Positions 1 through 11,900 of a DNA stretch of 64,000 nt are shown here, one piece after another. Position 1 is the first letter of the stretch; each line of letters opens with the position of its first letter. Location: positions 1,242,501 to 1,306,500 of the forward strand of contig NC_134032.1 of assembly GCF_964204645.1 (NCBI RefSeq), read 5' to 3'. The notes beneath the pieces were generated by a model. The model saw only the letters and a list, made by a program, of their open reading frames with translations. It made no database searches and had not been told where the DNA came from. The position numbers and the translations under genes are program-made. This DNA comes from Tubulanus polymorphus. Lineage: Eukaryota; Nemertea; Palaeonemertea; Tubulaniformes; Tubulanidae.

Positions 1-60
1 GGGGAACCTGTCAGTTAGTCAGTGGCCACAAAAAAGCGCCCTGTGCTGATTATGAAATGC

Positions 61-178
61 CCTGGGTCCAGTTCCACGGTTCTGAGTTAAGATTTGACCC
101 TGGGTTAAAACAATGAAAATGAACTTTAACTCAGAGTTAACTCTAACTCACAACTGTGGAACTGGGTCCTGGTTCTCA
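61..178. mobile_element. Palindromic foldback element (GTTCCACGG / CTGTGGAAC family)
   Basis: The ends GGTCCAGTTCCACGGTT and AACTGTGGAACTGGGTCC are near-inverted copies, with AACTCAGAGTTAACTC-type sequence inside. The same family is expanded into arrays at 39574-41413 and 42785-43320, and another copy is cut by the window end. Non-autonomous, no ORF. Confidence 0.7.
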
Positions 179-2205
179 AATCCCGGGTGCGGTGTGGAAA
201 ATTGGTGCTGGATTTGCCCGTGATCCTAGAAGTCCTCATCTTACCCCGATCGCGACGGTCTGTTTTTTCATTTCTTCCCCGGATGAAAGCGATGTTATCG
301 TATCTGAGTGGGTGAACTTCAGGTTTCACGCGGTTCGTCGACTCGTGGTCGGAAACCACCACACATAGTTCGGTCGTATTTCACCATCTCGTTCAAATAG
401 GTCCGAAATACAGCGCGACAGCGTGTTCAAACCCGTGATCGACGATCTCTAGACCCAACCATACTTCCGACTAACTGACATTCGGTTTCATTTAGTTCGA
501 CTATTGTCGACTAACTCCAATATCTGAAGTTCAGTTGGATCGAGCGTAGCAAAAAATACAGGTTTTAATTGTTGGCCATGACATAATATAATAACATTAA
601 GCGTACACAATAAGCAGGGATGAAAATCTTCCGACCGTAGACGGATTTCCGACCTTTTCTAACATTTTCTTTATTCCCGAGACCGGTGTAAATCACCTCA
701 ATCGCTTTAATCACCTCAATCGCGGGCGTCACATCGGAGTGCTCCGTAGTTAGAGGAGTGCTCCTTAAGACGGTTTTCGGCAGTTGTTAGCGCAACTGCG
801 GAGTCGGAGAAACCAATATGGCGTCTCATTCAAAAAGCGGCTCTAATTCAGGCCCAAACTATTAACATTTTGACCGAAAGGAAGTAAGTTTTTTGGCTAA
901 AAGTTACTGATTTTTGTTCCCCAAAATAATCCTTTTTTTTTAAATATTTTCCGACTTTTTCAGTATGGGTCGTTTTCATCCCTGAATAAGACCTTATTGA
1001 AATAGATGAGCTACTTTCACAGAGCGTAACAACACTGACCAAGTTCGAAATACCGATAAGAATTTATTAACATTTGACTTATTCTCATTTATGCTAGATG
1101 ACAAACTTGTATTATTAAACGCACAGTAATAGATATAACATGAATCTAGATAGTCGAAATTGAAATCGGTAATTATTGCTATAAAAAATTAGACAGTCGG
1201 CATGAAAATAACATCGGACGTGATAGTCATATTTACACTAGATGACATTTAGATACAATATTTTTCTTGATTTTTGGAAATGAATGCGCAGTTTAGATAT
1301 AACACATATTTCTAGATTAATGCAATTGAAAAAGTAAATAATATACAGTCATTTATTTGTATTTTTTATTTGTGATACGCGGAAATAATGCCATAGATCT
1401 GGGTAGAGGTATACAATAGGTAAAAATACCCGAAGGAAATATACAGCAGAATTAAATAGATGTGTGGATGGGAAATAAATCGATTCTGTGTTATAGGCCT
1501 ATAGTAAAACGGAAATAATTTTACTTCCATTTGATTTAGAAATCTGGATGGTCTGCGTAACTTTTGTAAAAATTTTTCATCCCGATAAAATTTCTACGAA
1601 ATGATTTTCGAAGATTTTCATCAGAGTGGAAATCTCTGTCCGGGCCACGAGGCTAGATTCGAATCATGACGGAGGGGACGAGTCGCCGATGAAATTTCTG
1701 AAATGCTGCCAAAAACGTGAAAAATTGCTTTAGAAGTTTTCTGGTAGAGGATCCCCAGACAAGTCTTTCAGGGCTTCGCGCCTCGTGCAAATGAAGCACT
1801 TTCACACATACTAATTTCAGTGTTTTCATCTGATTGTAATTGTATATATGTTTCAACACCTATAACATCGATAACTCATTTGTGTAATTCAATCATTCGC
1901 ATTGGAATAACTGTAGGGACCCTGAATTAGAATCTTACTCTCTTGACTTGATGCAATAGTTAACGTAGTATACTTTATAATTAATGAAATACTAAACATG
2001 ATCGTGATCAATAAGTCGGGTACTATCCACAGATAGCTGTAGTCAGCGCTCTTCATTACCGGTGGCTAATTTTTGTGTCAGTCAAACATTTCATCTCTGT
2101 CCTCGCGCTCATGACTTTTTTTTTACATAAAGCTAATAGATAGGCCTGTAATTATTGTCGACATGCCGGGTATTCAATAGTGATTCTGCGTTAAACAGGT
2201 CTATA
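179..2205. other. No gene recognised
   Basis: Mostly AT-rich non-coding sequence with some degenerate internal similarity (950-1400). Short ORFs show no family resemblance. It could be part of the ASAP first intron. Confidence 0.5.
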
Positions 2206-2565
2206 AAGCCTAGCGCACATCGACACTGCGATTGGAGACAACTAGTTGCTACCGAACGATTACCCCGCGCACATCGAAATCTAGTTACGACCGGTCAGTT
2301 GCAGCAACTGCATGGCGCGTGTCGATCGTCCAGATCCAGAGCGCGCACATCGACGGATATGACTGCGATTGAGTACAACCAGTTGCTCAAAAGTAGAACA
2401 CGGGCAACTGGCTGGAACTGGAGATAGATCGACGCTTACCAATCGTAAGCTCGCTCACATCGACACATTCAAGCAACTGATCGTATCCAGCCAGTTCCTC
2501 TCATGCGCCGAAAACTGCCTTGCAACTAGTTGTCTCCAATCGCAGTGTCGATGTGCGCTAGGCTT
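2206..2565. mobile_element. 360-bp element with perfect 44-bp terminal inverted repeats
   Basis: The left end (2206-2249, starting AAGCCTAGCGCACATCGAC) and right end (2522-2565) are exact reverse complements over 44 bases. The interior repeats GCGCACATCGA and GCAACTG motifs and contains no transposase, so this is a MITE-like or foldback element. No clear target duplication was identified. Confidence 0.8.
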
Positions 2566-2939
2566 AAGAGATTATTTATACAGGGTGGTTGTTCCTGATG
2601 GATACAATCCTGTGTACGACCGATGGTTAGATTCAGCCTCAGTTACATGCAGCCTGTTATTGTCTGATATATACCATATCCTCGTAGTGCATGATTATAT
2701 CATCATATATTCAGGCGTTGAAATCTGAAATGATTTGTTCAATATTAGATAGTATCGAATGTATTGTTCGTTATAGGGGCTTCAATTGAACCAGATGATA
2801 AAAGCGTTTCACTGTGATTTAACAACAACTACTCGACTCATATACGTAAACAAACAGCTACCAGCTAGGATTGCCGGGGCTAGCTAACCCTGACCCCGCC
2901 TAACCTAGGGTCCTACGCAATTCACATTGTCAGCCAACT

Positions 2940-3958
2940 GTAGAGCTCCTCGGGGATCTACCTTGGTTAAAACTGGATTCTCACAGTAGATCTTGGTCCG
3001 CTAGCCGATATTTACCAGCAACTCCTCGGGGATCTACCTTGGTTAAAACTGGATTCACTCTCACAACTGTAGATCTTGGCCCGGTAGCCGATATTTACCA
3101 GCAACTCCTCGGGGATCTACCTTGATTAAAACTGGATTCACTCTCACGACTGTAGATCTTGGCCCGGTAACCGATATTCACCAGCAACTCCTCGCGGATC
3201 TACCTTGGTTAAAACTGGATTCACTCTCACTGTAGATCTTGGCCCGGTAGCCGATATTTACCAGCAACTCCTCGGGGATCTACCTTGGTTAAAACTGGAT
3301 TCACTCTCACAGTAGATCTTGGTCCGCTAGCCGATATTTACCAGCAACTCCTCGGGGATCTACCTTGATTAAAACTGGATTCACTCTCACGACTGTAGAT
3401 CTTGGCCCGGTAGCCGATATCTACCAGCAACTCCTCGGGGATCTACCTTGATTAAAACTGGATTCACTCTCACGACTGTAGATCTTGGCCCGGTAACCGA
3501 TATTCACAAGCAACTCCTCGCGGATCTACCTTGGTTAAAACTGGATTCACTCTCACAACTGTAGATCTTGGCCCAGTAGCCGATATTTACCAGCAACTCC
3601 TCGGGGATCTACCTTGGTTAAAACTGGATTCACTCTCACTGTAGATCTTGGCCCGGTAGCCGATATTTACCAGCAACTCCTCAGGGATCTACCTTGATTA
3701 AAACTGGATTCACTCTCACGACTGTAGATCTTGGCCCGGTAACCGATATTCACAAGTAACTCCTCGGGAATCTACCTTGGTTAAAACTGGATTCACTCTC
3801 ACGACTGTAGATCTTGGCCCGGTAACCGATATTTACCAGCAACTCCTCGGGATCTACCTTGGTTAAAACTGGATTCACTCTCACGGTAGAATTCACTCTC
3901 ACGGTAGATCTTGGTCCGGTAGCCGATATTTTCCAGCAACTCCTCGGGGATCTACCTC
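2940..3958 (+). repeat. Minisatellite, about 80-90-bp unit, about 12 copies
   Basis: The unit begins CAGCAACTCCTCGGGGATC and includes TTAAAACTGGATTCACTC and TGTAGATCTTGGCCCGGTA. Copies differ by small substitutions and a 5-7-base indel around the CTCAC...TGTAG junction. GATCTACC and GTAGATC within each unit are complementary. Confidence 0.9.
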
Positions 3959-4372
3959 GGTGTTATTTCAAATCTCTTAATTGTCTATAAATAGACTAGA
4001 GGTGCCACACCCTGTTTACCACTGGCACACACACCCACAAGTGATGTGTAGATTCAATGATTTCGAACAATTAAAACTGGATATGTATTTCCTCAGTCCT
4101 CACAGAATTTTTTGTGTTCTCGTAAACGTAAAAATTCCCGAGAATCAAGAGTCCAAAATGTTTCCGTGTGTTTATAAATATTTGATGCGTCGATTACTTC
4201 TATCCTAGCAGAAATCTTCAAGAATGCTGAAATAAACTGAGCAGTCTAAAGGAAACAATTTTGGCTGAAATCAGCCGTGTCATGTAAACTGGTCCATGTG
4301 TATAATAATCAGCTGTGACGTAAACTGGTTCGGTGTCATCATTTCGTTAATTTCTCATCTTCTATTTTGTAG

Positions 4373-4445
4373 ACGTTAGATTTCGACCGAAGTGGTCTGA
4401 ATAAAACGAAGAAATCAATAAAAGCCCTGTATAACTCGGGAAGTA
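4373..4445 (+). CDS. asap: ASAP exon 1 of window (BAR domain)
   Basis: The exon follows an ATTTTGTAG acceptor and ends at A|GTAAGT. It encodes a peptide with [13 protein letters not shown], close to the KVKKSVKAIYNSG segment of vertebrate ASAP BAR domains. It enters in phase 0 and leaves in phase 1; the split codon joins exon 2 to make ATG (Met). Confidence 0.82.
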
Positions 4446-5911
4446 GTAAGTACCAGTAACAGGAAGCAGCCCCTTTCCCCCTCCCTCTCCTCCCCCTCCT
4501 CCCCTCCTCCCCTGGTAACGCTGCAAACTGGGTTATCTTCTATATCCAGGTTCAGTATTTGTCTTCTATAGAAACCGTGTTAATTGGCCTCTTATAGTTC
4601 AAATATACGGTGTCAAATAGCTCGGTATTGGAAACTAATGTCTTCGGAATTGAAATGATTGTGGGTGACCCCTCGCTGGTTCTGCCGCCCGTGTCCCTCC
4701 CTGGCCGCGATGACTATCACCGTAACTATCAGTGTGGCTGTAAATATCCGCGTGTAACTATCTCACTGTGTAACTATCAGTGTGACTGTAACTATCAATG
4801 TGACTGTAACTATCAGTGTTGCTGTAACTATCAGTGTGACTGTAACTATCAGTGTTGCTGTAACTATCAGTGTGACTGTAACTATCACCGTGTAACTATC
4901 ACCATGTAACTATCAGTGTGACTGTAACTATCAATGATGCTGTAACTATCAGTGTTGCTGTAACTATCAGTGATGCTGTAACTATCAGTGTGACTGTAAC
5001 TATCACCATGTAACTATCACCGTGTAACTATCACCGTGTAACTATCACCATGTAACTATCAGTGTGACTGTAACTATCACCATGTAACTATCAGTGTGAC
5101 TGTAACTATCACCGTGTAACTATCACCGTGTAACTATCACCGTGTAACTATCACCATGTAACTATCAGTGTGACTGTAACTATCACCATGTAACTATCAC
5201 TGTGTAACTATCAGCGCGTAACTATCACCATGTAACTATCACCGTATAACTATCACCGTGTAACTATCACCGTGTAACTATCACCGTGTAACTATCAGTG
5301 TTTAACTATCTCCAAATGATGTTTGTTTCAGTGCATTTTACTAATGAGATGTACATGATCGAAAACCTGGAGAAACTCGGAGAAAATGCCAAAACTAAAG
5401 AGGCAGAAAGTGAAATCGGTAAAAAACTAAATCAAATATAGAATCTCCTCCATTCTCTATAGATAGAATCTCCTCCATTCTCTATAGATAAAATCTCCTC
5501 CATTCTCTATAGTTTATGTGCAGCTGCTGAATTCGTTTATATTTTTCAGGCGCTGCTTTTACTCAATTTGCGAAAGTCACCCGGGAACTGACGTTACTGA
5601 TGAAAACACTGGTAAACATTATACTCTACCTCATGATAATGTACCTCCGTAGACGAGGAGTTTAGATTCGATTTCGAATTTTGAAAAAAAAAGAAATCTG
5701 AGCACGTCACACCAACGTCGCGAGCTTTACGCCGGGTACCAATTTCTGTGTGGGGAAGGAGACAAAATTGCCTCAGATGCTCTCTGATTGGGCTTGTCAA
5801 ATCCAATTCAATTAAGACTCATTGCTACAGGCCTAATGGATTCCAATCGTGTTGTTTTGAATCAATGGATTTGGGCTGAGGAATCAATGACCAGAGATAC
5901 CCTCATGCTAA

Positions 5912-5978
<67 letters not shown>

Positions 5979-8900
5979 CACTATCACTATCACTATTACT
6001 ATTATTATTATTATTATTATTAATCATTAGATGCAGCATCTTCACAATATTGTGATGTTTCCGTTGGACTCGTTTCTGAAAGGCGACCTACGCGGTGTGA
6101 AAGGCGATATGAAAAAACCGTTCGATAAAGCGTGGAAGGATTACTTCGCGAAATTGTGAGTGATGACGTCGTTACTCCGCCGGCGACGACGGCTGCGTCC
6201 GATATTCCCTCTCTATGATATCGTCGATCTTTATAATTTCAGTCAGAAAATCGAGAAGGAGAAAAAGGCTCTAGCTCGCGAGTACGGCGGTATACGAACG
6301 GACGTCTCCGGACCCGAGGTAAGCCGATCGAAACCCCCCCCTCCCCAGAATAATTTCAACGTCAATTTGTAACAATTTCCCAGTCGGTGCAACTTTTTAT
6401 TATTAACAACGAATAAAACCCACAGTTACATCTGTACAAACAGTTTATTGCCTTACAGTTTCGAGGTTCAAACTAAACCGCATCATCAGAGGAACAAAAG
6501 ATACAATAAGCAAATAAATAAATGAAAATACAAAAAAGAGGTTTAGTTTTAACCTCGAAACTATAAGGAAATAAACGGTTTTTTCTACGGATCTAACTGT
6601 GAGTTAAAAGAATTTAAAAACAAGAATTTATTTATTCAATCTTAAATATATAGAATACGCGACTATATTAGATTAGAAAAAAATATAGAAAACGTCGTGT
6701 ATTCTATATATTTTAGATTGAATAAATAAATTCTTGTTTTTAAATTCTTTTAATCTGTAAATAGTGCGTTTTTATCTTATTATCCGTTCACAACGTTTGA
6801 GTGTGGTTATCGTTCTAACTGTGGGTTTCTATTCGTTAACTCTACGCTGAGATTTACATCAGTTCAAACTGCGGTCACTTTTTATCGTTAGTTTTTTGTT
6901 CAAAATTTGCTTCTAAACTTGCTCGAGGCCAACTTGCCGGAAAATAGAGCCAAGTTTTCAGGGGATCGGTGGCTTGATTAAAACTGGTCAAAAGCTGTTT
7001 CTCTTCGCATCTATTTATCGAGGGGCGAATTAACTAAAATTAAGCTCCCTGGCGTATGCGCCTTGTCCCCACTCCCTTCGATTGACAGGTTGCAGCGACA
7101 CCAGTTTCTATTATTCGTCGTTATTGTATCGGATGTTGATTTATTATTTACAGATCGCTGAAGAAATGGAGAAAGAGAGAAGAATATTACAGCTTCAAAT
7201 GTGCGAGGTACAGTCGTGAAACACTCTGAGTCCGTGTTGTTGTAAATCGCTGCACACTAAGAATAACAAGAGTCTGAAATGTTTCCTTGAGCTAGTGTAG
7301 TTTATTCAACGTTTCCACTATATCCTAATAGTCATCTTCAGGAATACTGTATTCCTTGAGCTAGTGTAGTTTATTCAACGTTTCCACTATATCCTAATAA
7401 TCATCTTCAGGAATACTGTATTCCTTGAGCTAGTGTAGTTTATTAGACGTTTCTACTATATCCTAATAGTCATCTTCAGGAATACTGTATTCCTTGAGCT
7501 AGTGTAGTTTATTCAACGTTTCGACTATATCCTAATAGTCATCTTCAGGAATACTGTATTCCTTGAGCTAGTGTAGTTTATTCAACGTTTCAACTATATC
7601 CTAATAGTCATCTTCAGGAATACTGATGTTTTCCTCATTATAACCATTGATGAAACACTCTGAGTCCGTGTTGTAAAGATAATATAAAATCCCTGCACAC
7701 TAAGAAGAAAAAGAGTCTGAAATGTTTCCTTGAGCTAGTGTAGTTTATTCAACGTTTCAACTATATCCTAATTAGTCATCTTCAGGAATACTGATGTAAT
7801 GAAATTATGAGATATATCAAACAATCTAGAACAAAGAGACTAATTGAGTTATGATCCAGTTGACTAAAACATTCAAAAGAAACTGAGTTATTTTCAAAAC
7901 AAATTTGACTTCACCCTATGAATATAATTCAGTTTGTTGATTTCTATTTATTCTGGTTGTCGGATGTTCAAATCATAAGTCGGCTGTCAATGAACTGATC
8001 TCACTGTATGTAAACATACACCTCCTCCCACCTAGAAACAGCTAACCATAACCCTAGCTTGTGATTGGCTGGAGCTGGTCACCTGATATATGCAAATAGC
8101 CCCAAGCACATGATCACTAACCCTAACCCTAGCTTGTGATTGGCTGCAGCTGGTCACGTTATATATGCAAATAGCCCCAAGCACATGACCGCTAACCCTA
8201 ACCCTAGCTTGTGATTGGCTGGAGCTGGTCATCTGATATATGCAAATAGCCCCAAGCACATGACCGCTAACCCTAACCCTAGCTTGTGATTGGCTGGAGC
8301 TGGTCACCTGATATATGCAAATAGCCCCAAGCACATGACCGCTAACCCTAACCCTAGCTTGTGATTGGCTGGAGCTGGTCACCTGATATATGCAAATAGC
8401 CCCAAGCACATGACCGCTAACCCTAACCCTAGCTTGTGATTGGCTGGAGCTGGTCACCTGATATATGCAAATAGCCCCAAGCACATGACCGCTAACCCTA
8501 ACCCTAGCTTGTGATTGGCTGGAGCTGGTCACCTGATATATGCAAATAGCCCCAAGCACATGACCGCTAACCCTAACCTTAGCTTGTGATTGGCTGGAGC
8601 TGGTCACCTGATATATGCAAATAACCCCAAGCACATGACCAGTAACCCTAACCCTTGCTTGTGATTGGCTGGAGCTGGTCACCTGATATATGCAAATAGC
8701 CCCAAGCACATGACCACTAACCCTAACCCTAGCTTGTGATTGGCTGGAGCTGGTCACCTGATATATGAAAATAGCCCCAAGCACATGGTCATTTACCCTA
8801 ACCCTAGCTTCTGATTGGCTGATATAAAATCCCTGCAAACTTAAATCTAGTATGCTCTCAAGTGAAGTTGAAATAGACATTAGCAGTTGATTCAATGTTT

Positions 8901-11900
8901 TTGACTATCTTATGCTAATTAAAGTCATCTTCAGAACAACTAGTGCTATACAGCATTCACTTTTCACCCATTCATTCGTCTATAGAGGGTATTTAGTTTC
9001 CTCGGGATGTTTTTTGATACACTTCCACGTACGGTTTTGATATTTGGTTTCTGTTTGTACCTACCCTAGCTGCAGAAACATTTATCAATTATCTTTCATC
9101 GATTGAGGATTGGTATGTATGTATGTATCCCCCTAACGGCCTAGTGCCTCGCTAGAAAAACTGAATTAACCGCAAACAAGTTACCACATTCAATGTTGTA
9201 GCTTATTTAACGAGTTCTGTGAAATTCAGATTTGAGACCACTTTTCAAGCGGGCACGATGTCCCAAGACCGCTAGTTTTTGTATGTAAACGTGGTTTCGC
9301 AACACTCGAAACTGTAGGATTAAATTTATTTTACTCCATCATTTTTTGTTTCAGTATTTGATTAAAGTGAATGAAATACAAACGAAAAAAGGAACAGAAT
9401 TTATCCAACATTTAGTGGAATATTACCAGGCACAGTGCAAGTGAGTAATGCAGGAGAGAGAGAGAGAGGGGGGGTTGCAGGGAGTAGTGTGTTGTACTGG
9501 GCTCACATGAGAGGGAGGAGGGGGTTGCAGGGAGTAGGGTGTTGTACTGGGCTCACAGGAGAGGGAGGAGGGGGGTTGCAGGGAGTAGTGTGTTGTACTG
9601 TGCTCACATGAGAGGGAGGAGGGGGGTTGTAGGGAGTAGTGTGTTGTACTGGGCTCACAGGAGAGGGAGGAGGGGGGTTGCAGGGAGTAGTGTGTTGTAG
9701 TGTGCTCACAGGAGAGGGAGGAGGGGGTTGCAGGGAGTAGGGTGTTGTACTGGGCTCACAGGAGAGGGAGGAGGGGGTTGCAGGGAGTAGGGTGTTGTAC
9801 TGTGTAGCAGGGTTGAGGAGGTTGGCACAGTGCAAGTGAGTAACGTATGAGGGCTGGTGATTGACAGGAAGGGTTGAAGGGTTGAAGAGAGGAGTCATCG
9901 GTTGTCACTAGTTCACGTTGATAATCCTCTCCCTCACTTATAGATCATTTCTTATTGATATTTCACAGTTATTTTCAAAGCGGCGTTCAACTGCTCACAG
10001 AACAGAACGCGTATATCGATGAACTCGGTGGTAGTTTGAATAAAGTGAAACATAGTCACGATCAGGAGCGTAGGAAACTGCTCGAACTGAGTGACGCCAT
10101 CAAAGGATCGTTAAGTAACTATAAAGAGGTGAATATTGTTACAACATCTAGTTAATCAGAGGTTCTATTTGAACATGTAACATGACGGTTAACTGCATGT
10201 AAGATGCTAGTTAACTACATGTAACATGACGGTTAACTGCATGTAAGATGGCGGTTAACTACATGTAACATAACGGTTAACTGCATGTAAGATGGCGGTT
10301 AACTACATGTAACATGATGGTTAGCTGCATGTAAGATGGTGGTTAACTACATGTAACATGGCGGTTAGGTGCATGTAAGAAGGCGGTTAACTTCATGTAA
10401 CATGATGGTTAGCTGCATGTAAGATGGTTGTGAACTACATGTAACATGACGGTTTAATGCATGTAACATGGTGGTTAACTACATGTAACATGGTGGTTGC
10501 GTAGGTGATGCGTAACTGAGATTGTATTTTTCTGTATAATTCAAGATAAATCCGACATGTTTCCGTGGTTTTTCCGCCACATCAGTGAGTATTCTAAACA
10601 ATTCCGTAGCTGCGGCTGCTCCATGGTCTCAGTTTCAGCTGCAGCTGCAGCACGGTCTCCGTGTTTATGTCGTGATCCACCGTTTTACCCTTCAGTTTGT
10701 CATCATCAGATTTACATTCTTTCAGCACTACAAATTGCAATTCAAAGTTCAATATATGCCACTCAGTTTTTTTCTGCTGTTATTTTGAGGCACTATATTT
10801 TTAAATCCCTTAATATTCATTTACTTTCAAAGGATTTATATTTCTACAGATTCCGTTGTTGTTTTCAGGATGTACTTGTATTTCTATTCTCGTAGTAATT
10901 TTATTTCACTACGTGTGATGTTTGGATGTTTGAATGTGTTACCGGGTTCTTACAGATTAGTGAAAGTCGGGGAATCCCAGATTTATTTTTCTCTGCAGAG
11001 AAATCAGGGAATTGTGACTTTTTCAAAGAAAATTAACCCTTTCAGTGCTGACTAATAAATACCCTATAGTGCGGAAGATAATTTGAAAATTCTGAAGAAT
11101 TCCACCCTAGTGCGTTGATCCACCCTAGTGCGTTGAATAACAGGAATACCACCATAGGTGCAGTGTATCGTTAGTTACTAGTATTCCACTATATTTGACA
11201 GGTGCTGCCATCTTTCAAGAGAGATAATTAGTAATTACTAATTAAATCAATACACCGCAGTGCGGTGTACTAGCAAAATCCATCACTGATTGGTACACCG
11301 CACTGCGGTGTAGACGCACTGAAAGGGTTAAGGGAATATGAATTTTCGAGGTCAGCTGTGACCAATGGTCAGTGGCGCTGACGGCTGGGTGGTTACCTGC
11401 AAGCGTCTGTTCGTCGTCCAACAGTCACCTTCGTTATTTGCAGCCGCTTCAGAACAAAGATGCGTCCGGCGGCTACAATTTACATCAGTTGCAGGGAAAT
11501 AAGAAATACGGCTACGAGAAAGTGGGATATTTATTGAAGAAGAGCGAGGGTATGGTGAGAAAGGCGTGGCTTCGTCGTAAGATACTCGTTAAAAACGGAA
11601 TCATGAACATTTCCAGAGCAGACGTAAGTAGCTCGAACACCGTGAAGTTTTCTTTCGATAAGTCATCAGGGACCAGTTCTATAGTCATGGCTTAGACTTT
11701 GGACCAGTCTAAGACCAACTTAGTTCTATAGCTAATCTAACAACTTAAGACCAGTCTTAAGATTTAAGACCACTTTTGGTGGTCTTAAGTCTTGACTATG
11801 GAACCGGCCCCCACATCGCTAGTTTACTTAAGTCATCTATTGTTTTAGTCCTAACTTACAATTCTAATTCTGATGAAATCTCCCTGACCAAGTTTGTAGG

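Noticed and set aside
2155-2728. Two ORFs of 90 and 119 codons
   Set aside because: They run through the 44-bp TIR element and its flank and show no protein family resemblance.
4610-4909. ORF encoding [12 protein letters not shown] repeats, superficially a Cys-rich secreted peptide
   Set aside because: It is the translation of the intron 1 minisatellite, has no signal peptide and sits between ASAP exons.
8050-8825. Interstitial telomere, from CCCTAACCCTAA motifs
   Set aside because: Only about two telomere-like hexamers per 75-bp unit; the rest of the unit is unrelated.
8032-8895. A 287-codon minus-strand ORF with repeats of [20 protein letters not shown]
   Set aside because: The frame is open only because the 75-bp minisatellite is 25 codons long. 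It lies in an ASAP intron and shows no domain or splice context.
9503-9898. Minus-strand ORF with PPPPSPVS repeats
   Set aside because: Artefact of the G-rich intron 7 array.
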